From assembly GCA_018818365.1 (NCBI GenBank), contig JAHISH010000031.1, positions 1 to 19,043 on the forward strand: a DNA stretch of 19,043 nt, in the 5' to 3' direction. How positions within the stretch are numbered: position 1 is the stretch's first letter; every line of letters starts with the position of its first letter. The notes under the pieces are model-generated. The model did no database searches. It worked only from the letters and a program-made list of their open reading frames with translations, and was not told where the DNA came from. This stretch comes from Candidatus Omnitrophota bacterium (lineage in GTDB: Bacteria; Omnitrophota; Gorgyraeia; Gygaellales; Profunditerraquicolaceae). Of this stretch, positions 1 to 6,616 are shown piece after piece. Position numbers and translations under genes: made by a program.

Positions 1-417
1 CATCAACACCTTTTCCTTATCAATACCTTTTGTCTTCAACGCTTGAGTCACTACCGACTCATTATCCTCTAATAGCGCGAGGAGAATATGCTCCGCAGAA
101 AGATATTCGTCCTTAAAATTGTGTGCTTCTTTGGCGGCACGACGCAATAAAGTATTAGTACGTTCGGAAAAGTGGTTTTGCGCGGAACTGCCGCTTACCG
201 AAGGAAGATCCTTGAGAAATTCCTCAACCCGCTTAATCACCGTAAAACTGGGAAATCCCAATTTATCAAAGACTTCTATTAGCATACTATCCTCTTGGCG
301 AAGAAGCGCAAAGATAATATGCTCCGGCTCTAGGCGCTGATGTCCTAATTCACCCGCAACATCTACTGCCCGCTGTAATGCCTCTTGAAGCTTTGTCGTA
401 AATCTATCCATTCTCAT
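1..417 (-). CDS. clpB: ClpB-type disaggregase, N-terminal part (runs off the window)
   Basis: The 139 codons present encode the Clp-N domain: MRMDRFTTKLQEAL at the start, then the two repeats characteristic of this domain, centred on LEPEHIIFALL (about residues 29-39) and LSAEHILLALLED (about 107-119). The opening resembles ClpB more than ClpC or ClpA, and hspR next door also fits ClpB, the ATP-driven chaperone that resolves aggregates with DnaK. The AAA+ modules lie beyond position 1, so the ClpB/ClpC choice is inferred. I chose the ATG at 417 because AGGAG lies 6 bases upstream; a second in-frame ATG at 411 would be spaced 12. It follows hspR by 80 bases. A CIRCE-like element lies in that gap, which suggests HrcA control. 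Confidence 0.88.
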   Translation of the reverse strand, partial: MRMDRFTTKLQEALQRAVDVAGELGHQRLEPEHIIFALLRQEDSMLIEVFDKLGFPSFTVIKRVEEFLKDLPSVSGSSAQNHFSERTNTLLRRAAKEAHNFKDEYLSAEHILLALLEDNESVVTQALKTKGIDKEKVLM

Positions 418-453
418 CAACAACTCCTAGTTTAATCCTCCCCGGCAGCCAGA

Positions 454-480
454 TTAGCAGTCCCGCCATGAGAGTGCCAA
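454..480 (-). promoter_or_regulatory. CIRCE-like HrcA operator upstream of clpB
   Basis: On the minus strand this reads TTGGCACTC-N9-GACTGCTAA. The CIRCE consensus bound by the heat-shock repressor HrcA is TTAGCACTC-N9-GAGTGCTAA, so 16 of 18 arm positions match and the 9-base spacer is exact. It lies between hspR and clpB, 37 bases before the clpB start. A possible -35 (TTGGCA) sits within its left arm and a poor -10 (TAATCT) 18 bases later, so the site could block a local clpB promoter or act in the leader of an hspR-clpB transcript. HrcA itself is not in the window. Confidence 0.75.
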
Positions 481-497
481 GTTTCATGTAAAAAAAT

Positions 498-761
498 TTA
501 CTCCTCTATCTCCTTAGCGATAATTATTTTTATTCCATGAATATTCACTTGTTTATCCTCCATAAGATAATGCACATATTCAAGGCGCTTAACATCTTTC
601 AAAGAATAAAGGCGGTTTTTCCTACCTATTCTTTTCGGACAGACAACGCCGGCTTTATCAAGCTGCCTTAAAGTCCAAACCGGAAGATCCACTAACTTCG
701 CAACCACGCTTATCACATATACCGGTTCATCGGGACTAATGTAAATATCAAACTGCGGCAT
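498..761 (-). CDS. hspR: HspR-like MerR-family heat-shock repressor
   Basis: This 87-residue protein has a MerR-type winged helix. YVISVVAKLVDLPVWTLRQL (about residues 15-34) forms the helix-turn-helix, GVVCPKRIGRKNRLYS the wing, and LKDVKRLEYVHYLMEDKQVNIHGIKIII the downstream helices. The phrase KQVNIHGIKII corresponds to the G-V-N-x-x-G-(V/I) signature of HspR, which represses dnaK/clpB-type genes with DnaK as co-repressor. HspR proteins usually have a longer C-terminal tail; this one stops soon after the wHTH dimer region. The start is supported by AAGGAGG 7 bases before the ATG. It lies directly upstream of clpB, a common arrangement for HspR, and has its own sigma70-like promoter. Little doubt about the family; the exact targets are inferred. 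Confidence 0.88.
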   Translation of the reverse strand: MPQFDIYISPDEPVYVISVVAKLVDLPVWTLRQLDKAGVVCPKRIGRKNRLYSLKDVKRLEYVHYLMEDKQVNIHGIKIIIAKEIEE

Positions 762-784
762 CTCTAATCCTCCTTAACCTCATT

Positions 785-809
785 TAAAATGTAACATAAT
801 ATCATTTTA
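785..809. repeat. Inverted repeat in the hspR promoter, possible operator
   Basis: A perfect 7-base inverted repeat, TAAAATG at 785-791 and CATTTTA at 803-809 on the plus strand, is separated by 11 bases. It covers the -10 element and most of the -35/-10 spacer of the hspR promoter, so a protein bound there would block it. It does not match the HAIR consensus (CTTGAGT-N7-ACTCAAG) known for HspR. The region is A+T-rich, so the repeat may be chance. Confidence 0.35.
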
Positions 810-816
810 CTGTCAA
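788..816 (-). promoter_or_regulatory. Sigma70-type promoter for hspR-clpB
   Basis: On the minus strand a perfect -35 TTGACA (811-816) is followed after 17 bases by TACATT (788-793). TGT precedes the -10, giving an extended TGn element. It lies 27 bases before the hspR start, downstream of the hflX stop. No terminator separates it from hflX, so read-through is possible. Confidence 0.7.
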
Positions 817-844
817 GCATTATTTATTAATTTTATTAGATATT

Positions 845-2104
845 CTAATAGATTTCAGCTATCTCTTTGTTATTAATTAACTTATGAGATATTATTTTAG
901 GCAGACTTACTCTTATTTTTATACCTTCTGCGGAATACTCTATATCATGAACCTTCCCTTGGCGGTAAAAAAGATCCACCAGATCCATGCGTGAGTGCGA
1001 AAGCAATACATACAAAGTAGCCATTCTATCCTGAAAATTATTCTCGACCCTTTTAAGCAATAAATCAATATTCTCTCTTGTCTTGGCAGAGACCAGTATC
1101 GCATTATCAAAATCATTAATGTAGTAATCAAGACCCGCTCTCTCTTCTATAAGGTCTATCTTATTCAAAACAGTCACTATCGGTTTTTGATCAACCTTCA
1201 ATTCTTTAAGCACAGAAAATACCGCCTTTGCATGCTCGTGGGCTAATGGATTACTTATATCGATCACATGCAGCAGTAAATCCGCCTCTACGACCTCCTC
1301 CAATGTCGCCTTAAACGCCTCAATTAAGTGATGCGGAAGATTATTAAGAAAACCTACCGTATCAGAGATAATGACCTGTTCGCCATTAGCCAAGTCGATA
1401 TTCCTCGATAAAGGATCAAGCGTAGTAAACAGACTGTCGGCGACTATCTGATATGCGCCGGTAAGCGTATTCAACAATGTGGATTTACCCGCATTAGTAT
1501 AGCCTACCAAGGCTATCGAGGGGATTGCGTTCTCTTTACGTCTTTTTCGCAAAACCTTCCTATGCACCGAAAGATGCGCAAGCTCATCCTTTAGGGTATC
1601 TATCCGCTTCCGGATCTTTCTGCGATCGACCTCCAGTTTCTGCTCGCCGGGACCCCGCGTTCCAATACCTCCCCCTAGACGAGAAAGGATGACTCCTTTA
1701 CCAATAAGCCTTGGAAGTAAATACTGTAACTGCGCCAACTCTACCTGCATCTTGCCTTCCGGAGTCTTGGCATGCCGGGCAAAGATATCTAAGATCAGCT
1801 GAGTGCGATCAATGGTCTTCTTGCCGATCACCTCTTCTGCATTACGCTGCTGCGTACCGGAAAGGTCGTGGCTGAATATAACAGTATCAACTTCCAACTC
1901 CTGACTAAGGTCGGCAATCTCCTCAATCTTGCCGCGGCCGATAAAGAAATTAGGTGTTGGTTTATGTCGTATACAGGTAATCGTATCCACCGCTTCTGTG
2001 CCACTTGATACCACCAGCTCCTCTAGTTCGAAGGCAATATCTTCAAGCGGCCATCTCTTCTTATCCGATTCTAATTGTATTACCACCAATAGCGCGCGTT
2101 CCAT
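845..2104 (-). CDS. hflX: HflX GTPase
   Basis: This 419-residue protein is a full-length HflX, a translational GTPase that binds the 50S subunit and splits stalled or heat-stressed ribosomes. The N-terminal HflX domain covers about residues 1-190 and includes the glycine-rich SRLGGGIGTRGPGE segment (141-154). The G domain follows: G1 GYTNAGKST (201-209), G2 region FTTLDP (226-231), G3 DTVGF (248-252), G4 NKID (314-317) and G5 SAK (339-341). The C-terminal piece (about 360-419) is typical in length. The ATG lies 7 bases after the miaA stop, with GAGG 4 bases upstream, so it is co-transcribed with miaA. A miaA-hflX order is familiar from other bacteria (miaA-hfq-hflX); no hfq is present here. 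Confidence 0.96.
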   Translation of the reverse strand: MERALLVVIQLESDKKRWPLEDIAFELEELVVSSGTEAVDTITCIRHKPTPNFFIGRGKIEEIADLSQELEVDTVIFSHDLSGTQQRNAEEVIGKKTIDRTQLILDIFARHAKTPEGKMQVELAQLQYLLPRLIGKGVILSRLGGGIGTRGPGEQKLEVDRRKIRKRIDTLKDELAHLSVHRKVLRKRRKENAIPSIALVGYTNAGKSTLLNTLTGAYQIVADSLFTTLDPLSRNIDLANGEQVIISDTVGFLNNLPHHLIEAFKATLEEVVEADLLLHVIDISNPLAHEHAKAVFSVLKELKVDQKPIVTVLNKIDLIEERAGLDYYINDFDNAILVSAKTRENIDLLLKRVENNFQDRMATLYVLLSHSRMDLVDLFYRQGKVHDIEYSAEGIKIRVSLPKIISHKLINNKEIAEIY

Positions 2105-2111
2105 TATTCCT

Positions 2112-3053
2112 CTATTCCTGAAGCATCCTGACTATTCTTCTTGCAACCATAGACGGCGTCTCTTTTTCCCGGATTTCTACCCACTTAATTCTTTTATCCT
2201 TGCGGAACCAGGTCAATTGACGCTTCGCATAGCGGCGTGTATTTCTTTTAATCAACTCCCTGGCGCTTTCCAGATCGCATTTACCCTCAAAGTAACTCTG
2301 TAGCTCGCGTATCCCGATCGCATAGGACGCGGTCTTACTTAACGATAAATTCTTAAGCCGCTGTATTTCAGCAACCAACCCCTGCCGAAACATAGTATCC
2401 ACCCGTGTATTAATACGTGCGTATAGCCTCTGACGCGGCATGGTCAGACAGAAAACTCTGGGAGTATAGGCATCAGAGAGTCCTTTTCTTCTGCGCTGTA
2501 AGTCAGAAATAGTTCTTCCTGTGCTCTCATACACTTCCAACGCACGTATAATGCGCTTGGTGTCGCGGGAGTGTATCTTGGCTGCTGTCTGAGAGTCAAC
2601 TTCCTTTAAACGCGCGTAGAGTACAATTCCCTTTGAGTCTTCTGCCTGACGGTATAAATCCTTACGGATTGCAGGATTAATGGGTTTTAGATGAAATATG
2701 CCATCCAGAAGGACAGAAAGGTATAATCCGGTTCCTCCCACAAAAAGCGGGACCTTCTTTCTCTTGATGATTTCTTCAACTTTTCTTACCGCGGTTCTCC
2801 GATAGCGGGAAACATCATATTCCTTATCAGGAGGAATCACATCAATAAGATGATGTGGGATTATTTTCCTCTTTGCCGGAGGGATTTTAGAAGTAATGAT
2901 CTCCATACCTTTATATACCTGCATAGAATCACAGGAGATAATCTCCGCATCAAGACGCTTGGCCAAACGCAATGCCACTTCAGACTTGCCTACTGCGGTC
3001 GGTCCGACAACAAATACAATTAGAGGCTTCTTCCGCGTGGTGCGACTGAGCAT
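2112..3053 (-). CDS. miaA: tRNA dimethylallyltransferase MiaA
   Basis: MiaA transfers a dimethylallyl group from DMAPP to N6 of A37 in tRNAs reading UNN codons, giving i6A, the substrate of MiaB encoded just upstream. Counting from the ATG at 3053 the protein has 313 residues: P-loop GPTAVGKS (17-24), DSMQVY (42-47), GGTGLYL (106-112), the central RIIRALEVYESTG segment, and QLTWFRKD near 279-286, all standard family motifs. A GTG at 3062, immediately after the stop of the SPOR gene, would add three residues. Neither start has a clear Shine-Dalgarno sequence, so translation is probably coupled to the preceding gene. The stop is 7 bases before hflX. Confidence 0.95.
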   Translation of the reverse strand: MLSRTTRKKPLIVFVVGPTAVGKSEVALRLAKRLDAEIISCDSMQVYKGMEIITSKIPPAKRKIIPHHLIDVIPPDKEYDVSRYRRTAVRKVEEIIKRKKVPLFVGGTGLYLSVLLDGIFHLKPINPAIRKDLYRQAEDSKGIVLYARLKEVDSQTAAKIHSRDTKRIIRALEVYESTGRTISDLQRRRKGLSDAYTPRVFCLTMPRQRLYARINTRVDTMFRQGLVAEIQRLKNLSLSKTASYAIGIRELQSYFEGKCDLESARELIKRNTRRYAKRQLTWFRKDKRIKWVEIREKETPSMVARRIVRMLQE

Positions 3054-3062
3054 TTCGTTCAC

Positions 3063-3842
3063 TTAAGGATAAATTCTGGTAGGATAACCTTCTTGGGCAA
3101 GCTTCCTTTCGAAAGTTACCGCTTCTGGGCGTGTCTGAAACTTACCTATTCTTACTTGATGAAAAGGCCTTCCGCCCTTTGTCGTTACCTCTATATAGGC
3201 GAGATAATTATCTTTTTTCAACTTACGTAAAAGGTTTTGCGCGTTCTTCTCGTTTGAGAATGAACCGACCTGTACTGAATAACACAGGGTGACGCCGGAT
3301 TCAGAAAGCACGCATATCTCCTCTTCTCCTTTTGACTCCAGGTTAAGGGGGAATTCATTTTTAAGAAGCGCCAGATATTCCTGCGCCTGTAGCGTATTGC
3401 CTTCCTTAAACGCTATCTGGCTTAAACGGTAATAGGCTTGCGCACCGCAGTTTTCTTTTGCCGCTCCTAAAAGGAGCTCTTGATAATACTTCTTTGCAGA
3501 AAACATATTACCCTGCAAGAAATACGTATCGGCTAAGCCTAGCGTGGCGACATCCCTTAGACGGCTCCCTTTAAATTCATTCAATATGATCTCAAATATG
3601 TCAGACGCCCGAAGATAGTCGCGATCTTTTAGATAACTTAGACCCAAAAGGTAATACAAATCGTCGGAAGAAGCAGAACTTGGATCTTCTGCCAAAAGCC
3701 GCTCTCCCTCCCGAATCGCCTGTGTATACTCTCCCGCCAGAAAATATTTCTTCAAGCGTTCCTGGTTTGACGCAAAACAGTTATCATGCGCGCTAATACC
3801 CCACCACACCCCCACGCATAAAATTAAGAAATATCTCATCAT
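3063..3842 (-). CDS. Exported TPR-like and SPOR-domain protein
   Basis: This 259-residue protein starts with a signal peptide (basic MMRY, hydrophobic FLILCVGVWWGISA, likely cleavage near residue 25). A helical region of about four TPR-like repeats follows (about residues 27-165, with motifs such as YYLLGLSYLKDRDYLRASDIF and AYYRLSQIAFKEGNTLQAQEYL). It ends in a SPOR domain (about 187-259: YSVQVGSFSNEKNAQNLLRKL, then HQVRIGKFQTRPEA). SPOR domains bind denuded septal peptidoglycan, so a periplasmic or envelope role in division or wall remodelling is likely. The gene overlaps the end of miaB by ATGA and abuts miaA, so it is translated with the tRNA-modification genes. No enzymatic motif is visible, and I cannot assign a named orthologue. 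Confidence 0.85.
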   Translation of the reverse strand: MMRYFLILCVGVWWGISAHDNCFASNQERLKKYFLAGEYTQAIREGERLLAEDPSSASSDDLYYLLGLSYLKDRDYLRASDIFEIILNEFKGSRLRDVATLGLADTYFLQGNMFSAKKYYQELLLGAAKENCGAQAYYRLSQIAFKEGNTLQAQEYLALLKNEFPLNLESKGEEEICVLSESGVTLCYSVQVGSFSNEKNAQNLLRKLKKDNYLAYIEVTTKGGRPFHQVRIGKFQTRPEAVTFERKLAQEGYPTRIYP

Positions 3843-5044
3843 CCCTTTACTTTTCCTTTAGAAATAGTTTTTTGTAATTTTAACATCTGGGCATGTCTTC
3901 GTTCTTTTTCTTTGCGTTCCACGGTATCTTCCATTGTAGAAGCGCTAGTATAAGGACGTGGGGAATACTTAAAAATGAATGCCGCATCAAAAACCACTTC
4001 CTTCACCAAATTGTAGGTATCCTGAAAATCCTCTAACGTTTCTGTGGGGAACCCTATGATTATATCAGTAGTCAATACCCCGTTTTTTACCATTGTACGG
4101 TAATTGCGGCTTAAGTCCAGATAAAACTCTCTCTCATAACCGCGGTTCATCAGTTTAAGAATCCTGTTCGAACCAGATTGAATAGGAAGATGAAGATACT
4201 TTTTAAGTTTCTCCAAGCTGCCCATGACCTTAAAGAGCTCCCGGGAAGTATCTTTAGGATGGGAAGTAATAAAACTAAATTCCTTTAACCCGGATATCTC
4301 ATTGACTTTTATCAATAGATCCGTAAAGCGTACCGGTGATTGCGCATCTTCAGCCGATTGAGAATACGCATTCACATTCTGCCCCAGCAGTGTTATCTTG
4401 GTAATCCCTCTTTCCATCGCTTCCTCTATTTCCTTAATAATCGCTTTGGACTCGCGGTTACGCAACGCCCCCCGCGCATAAGGGACCACACAATAAGAAC
4501 AGAAGTTAGAACACCCTTCTGATATTACTACATACGCATGGACTTTTTCCTGATAGAAACCGGTATGGTAGATTACATCGGGTCGTGTCTTCCCTTCTGT
4601 CTCCCAAATCTTGGTTTTAAATAAGGGACTGTCCCCGCAAGGGGACTCACCCTTATGGGGGCCTGACAAAAACTTCTCTATAATAGAAGGAATCTTATGG
4701 ATATCCGAAGGCCCCACCACAAAATCGACCTGTGGCGCGCGCTCAAAGATCTTTTCTTTATGACTCTGCGCCATACAACCAATTATACCTAGTATTTTAT
4801 TCATAGGGACTGTCCCCGAAGGGGACTGTCCCTTACGTTTAAATCTCCCCACTTCGCTCCAGACCTTCTCCTCCGCGTGCTGACGCACCGAACAGGTATT
4901 AAGGATAACAATATCCGCCTGCGCAGGCTCATCAGTGATATGGAAACCTGCTTGCGTAAGCACGCCGCAGACAACCTCAGAATCCCTGACATTCATCTGA
5001 CAGCCGAAGGTGCGGATGAAAACTTTTTTCTTATCTTCTTTCAT
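3839..5044 (-). CDS. miaB: tRNA 2-methylthio-N6-isopentenyladenosine synthase MiaB, without TRAM domain
   Basis: This radical-SAM methylthiotransferase converts i6A37 to ms2i6A37 in tRNA. The N-terminal UPF0004 domain has the auxiliary-cluster cysteines C15 (TFGCQMN), C51 (NTCSVR) and C90 (GCMAQ). The radical-SAM domain has C178, C182 and C185 (CSNFCSYC), followed by GQNVNAY and HLPIQSGSNRIL. The protein has 401 residues and ends just after the SAM domain at KLQKTISKGKVKG, so the C-terminal TRAM tRNA-binding domain usual in MiaB is missing. Two copies of a palindromic repeat are inserted in frame (near residues 71-80 and 130-141). A TAA codon four codons upstream makes this the first ATG; no clear Shine-Dalgarno is present. 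The stop overlaps the next gene by ATGA. MiaB is preferred over MtaB because of the adjacent miaA. Confidence 0.93.
   Translation of the reverse strand: MKEDKKKVFIRTFGCQMNVRDSEVVCGVLTQAGFHITDEPAQADIVILNTCSVRQHAEEKVWSEVGRFKRKGQSPSGTVPMNKILGIIGCMAQSHKEKIFERAPQVDFVVGPSDIHKIPSIIEKFLSGPHKGESPCGDSPLFKTKIWETEGKTRPDVIYHTGFYQEKVHAYVVISEGCSNFCSYCVVPYARGALRNRESKAIIKEIEEAMERGITKITLLGQNVNAYSQSAEDAQSPVRFTDLLIKVNEISGLKEFSFITSHPKDTSRELFKVMGSLEKLKKYLHLPIQSGSNRILKLMNRGYEREFYLDLSRNYRTMVKNGVLTTDIIIGFPTETLEDFQDTYNLVKEVVFDAAFIFKYSPRPYTSASTMEDTVERKEKERRHAQMLKLQKTISKGKVKG
4624..4655. repeat. REP-like palindromic repeat inside miaB, copy 2
   Basis: The minus strand contains AAGGGTGAGTCCCCTT, then GCGGGGACAGTCCCTT. 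It is a near-copy of the repeat at 4805-4834 and is built from GGGGAC/GTCCCC arms that can pair as a hairpin. It encodes about KGESPCGDSP in MiaB, in a variable loop between the GC(90) motif and the radical-SAM cysteines. One extra base in the loop relative to the other copy shifts which codons the second half uses, yet the miaB frame stays open. Confidence 0.7.
4805..4834. repeat. REP-like palindromic repeat inside miaB, copy 1
   Basis: The minus strand contains AAGGGACAGTCCCC, TTC, then GGGGACAGTCCCT. It has two GGGGAC-A-GTCCCC-type palindromes back to back, and the central GTCCCC/GGGGAC arms can form a tight hairpin. It encodes KGQSPSGTVP (residues 71-80), which appears as an insertion when compared by eye with the E. 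coli MiaB sequence between the second and third cluster cysteines. It matches the copy at 4624-4655 over nearly its whole length. Confidence 0.7.
4994..5008 (-). repeat. Core repeat, copy A, in intact miaB
   Basis: TTCGGCTGTCAGATG encodes FGCQM of intact MiaB. The identical 15 bases recur at 6617-6631, and a 13/15 match is at 7947-7961. All are on the minus strand and all sit in the same reading phase after an ATG and a short MiaB-like N-terminus. They could be junctions left by repeated insertion into miaB. Confidence 0.6.
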
Positions 5045-5139
5045 ATCAGCGAGTTACGACTTTTAAACCAAGTGTCTAAAACTGCATAACCGAACGTTAT
5101 GAATACTAAAAAACCCTTTATTTGGCCGAATTTCGCCAT
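5041..5139 (-). CDS. Possible 32-residue single-span membrane peptide coupled to miaB
   Basis: This open frame starts with ATG at 5139 and ends with a TGA that overlaps the miaB start codon (ATGA), the usual layout for translational coupling. The peptide starts MAKFGQIKG, has a hydrophobic centre FLVFITFGYAVLDTWF and ends KSRNSLI, so it could be a one-helix membrane peptide. The fragment VFITFGYAVLD also vaguely resembles MiaB VFIRTFGCQMN, so it could instead be a badly decayed miaB 5' end. No good Shine-Dalgarno sequence is present upstream. It may be chance; I do not recognise a family. Confidence 0.25.
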   Translation of the reverse strand: MAKFGQIKGFLVFITFGYAVLDTWFKSRNSLI

Positions 5140-5205
5140 TTCAAGAGGTTCTCGATGTCTGAAACTGTACAAAGGACTTTTTCAGCAGACTGCTAATTAT
5201 TGCCT

Positions 5206-5682
5206 TTAATTATCAAAATTCAAATCCACATTTTTATCTTCTAGGAATGGAAACAATTCTTTGTCTTCTTTCTGTGCGTGCTGCAACACCGCCCCTAACA
5301 TTTCTTTCGACGTCTCGATAAATTTATTTTTCATCTCATTATTAAGAGAAAATCCGTATTTCATAATTATGTCTGCGATAATGTCAAACCTGCTAATAAT
5401 AAAGATATGCTGTTGTTGAAGTTCCCTAACCACTTGTTTAATCTCCAAATCTCCAATAGCTAATGCTATAGGAAACACTTCGTGCTCTTCCCATTCAAAG
5501 TGCTTAAGAACAGAATCCTTAAAAAAATCAATCACTTTTCTGATGTTAGAATATGCCTCCTCATCATTTAAATATTGTAATGATTTTTTGAGCATCCACA
5601 TTTGCTCTGAAACTTCTTTGTGCTCCTCCCTTACTTTATCAAAAGCACTATCCTTTTTCTGTTCCTCTTTTCTCTCTTGCAT
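5206..5682 (-). CDS. Hemerythrin-like HHE-domain protein
   Basis: This 158-residue all-helical protein carries the ligand set of a non-heme di-iron hemerythrin-like domain: H21, H61-x3-E65, H92 and H135-x3-E139. Such proteins bind O2, NO or iron and act in oxygen sensing, storage or nitrosative-stress repair; the role here cannot be fixed. There is no signal peptide, so it is cytoplasmic. The ATG has a strong AAGGAGG 4 bases upstream. It follows an unrecognised Cys-motif gene by 75 bases with no clear terminator or promoter between, so they probably form a two-gene unit. This pair looks more A+T-rich by eye than the neighbouring housekeeping genes and lies between two copies of the miaB 5' end, suggesting acquired cargo. 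Confidence 0.85.
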   Translation of the reverse strand: MQERKEEQKKDSAFDKVREEHKEVSEQMWMLKKSLQYLNDEEAYSNIRKVIDFFKDSVLKHFEWEEHEVFPIALAIGDLEIKQVVRELQQQHIFIISRFDIIADIIMKYGFSLNNEMKNKFIETSKEMLGAVLQHAQKEDKELFPFLEDKNVDLNFDN

Positions 5683-5757
5683 GCCGCCTCCTTTTTGAGA
5701 ATATTCCTATCATATCAAAAACAGACCGTTCCGATTGTGCCGATTCTACCATAGAAA

Positions 5758-6483
5758 TTAATAATGGTGCATATAAGATTGCTCAAAGTTCTCAAATGTC
5801 TTCTTAAGAGTATCTTCTATATCCATGGTCAGGAATTCTGAAACTACCTGAGTATTTACAAAAGCGTTCATAAAAACATCGTTCTTGCATACGAGATTCA
5901 TACGCTTTACTTGATTCTCGCTTGAGATTGTTAATTCTTCCTTGAATTGCGCGATAGTTCTATCTAACTCTTCCTTGTTTCCTTTATGGTACCAATACAT
6001 GTTTATGTATACTTTAGCAGCAACCTCACGCCCATCCATTAAGGGTATGGCGCCATAATAATATTTCCAATATCTACGTAGTATCAAGTTATAACGCAAT
6101 AGGCTCAAGATAGAGACATACTGCAGGGCTTTCTGCATGGTGGTCTGTTTAACATGAACCATGCCGTCTTGACTACTTTTGTATACAGCTGTTACTTCAT
6201 CGAATGAAAGATATTTATCTATCTTGTCTAAAAAAGGCAATACTGGTCGAATAGCGTCACAAATATCCTCTTTATTTTTGCGGGGGCAAAATGGGCATTT
6301 TTGAAAATCGATTGCCTTTTTCATCGCTGGGGTAATTCTTGAAGGATCTTGCCAAAATGCGTCACTGGAGTTTTCGATATTCTTTTTCGTAAGCTCAATC
6401 CTGGTTGAATCGGAAAAAAGCAAATAAAGACCTTCATCAACAAAGCTATCTAATATAATATTTTCTACTTTAGCATCACCCAT
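5758..6483 (-). CDS. Unrecognised 241-residue protein with CPFCPRKNKEDIC motif
   Basis: I do not recognise this family. The frame is well supported: ATG with GAGGAGG 4 bases upstream and a promoter about 85 bases upstream. The N-terminal third (LYLLFSDSTRIELT, then FWQDPSRITPAMKKAIDFQKCPFCP) looks like a compact domain with C63, C66 and C75, a possible metal or redox site. The centre (about residues 112-165) is rich in aromatic and hydrophobic helices (YVSILSLLRYNLILRRYWKYYYG), but no clear membrane span or signal peptide is present. The last third is charged and helical. It is followed by the hemerythrin-like gene, perhaps in one operon, so a role with oxygen, NO or metal is possible but unproven. 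Both genes are bracketed by miaB 5'-end copies. Confidence 0.75.
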   Translation of the reverse strand: MGDAKVENIILDSFVDEGLYLLFSDSTRIELTKKNIENSSDAFWQDPSRITPAMKKAIDFQKCPFCPRKNKEDICDAIRPVLPFLDKIDKYLSFDEVTAVYKSSQDGMVHVKQTTMQKALQYVSILSLLRYNLILRRYWKYYYGAIPLMDGREVAAKVYINMYWYHKGNKEELDRTIAQFKEELTISSENQVKRMNLVCKNDVFMNAFVNTQVVSEFLTMDIEDTLKKTFENFEQSYMHHY

Positions 6484-6567
6484 CTAGCCTCCTCTGGTTT
6501 TCCACTTACGTTCGGTTCACTTTTTGCTGATTATCCTAACTCTTTATCCCACGTGCAGTTAATTCTT

Positions 6568-6595
6568 ATCATACCACTCTCTTAAGGAGTGTAAA
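6568..6595 (-). promoter_or_regulatory. Promoter for the unrecognised gene and hemerythrin pair
   Basis: On the minus strand TTTACA (6590-6595) is followed after 16 bases by TATGAT (6568-6573), with TGG before it giving an extended -10. It overlaps the tail of the miaB remnant frame and lies about 85 bases before the next gene start. The spacer holds a palindrome, and TTACACTC occurs twice, 13 bases apart (6587-6594 and 6600-6607), so control by a DNA-binding protein is plausible. Confidence 0.6.
6575..6591. repeat. Palindrome within promoter spacer
   Basis: CACTC (6575-6579) and GAGTG (6587-6591) flank a central CTTAAG palindrome. The whole lies between the -10 and -35 of the promoter at 6568-6595, the usual place for a repressor site. 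No cognate regulator was identified. Confidence 0.4.
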
Positions 6596-6616
6596 ATCCG
6601 AGTGTAACAATTTGTC

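Noticed and set aside
836..848. TTAGA/TCTAA inverted repeat at the hflX stop as a terminator
   Set aside because: Short A+T arms, a three-base loop and no T-run.
1929..2303. Plus-strand open frames such as 1929-2303, 9905-10546 and 13955-14347
   Set aside because: They lie opposite strongly supported minus-strand genes, have low-complexity composition and no family motifs.
4801..4992. Minus-strand 63-residue open frame inside miaB containing the palindromic repeat
   Set aside because: It is a shadow frame of miaB, whose conserved cysteine motifs fix the real frame.
5073..5169. Direct repeat TGTCT(A/G)AAACTG(C/T)A at 5073-5086 and 5156-5169
   Set aside because: Only 14 bases with two mismatches in an A+T-rich gap; no third copy or flanking structure, so chance is likely.
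5183..5194. AGCAG/CTGCT palindrome after the hemerythrin gene as a terminator
   Set aside because: The arms are five bases with almost no loop and there is no proper T-run, so it cannot form a stable terminator hairpin.
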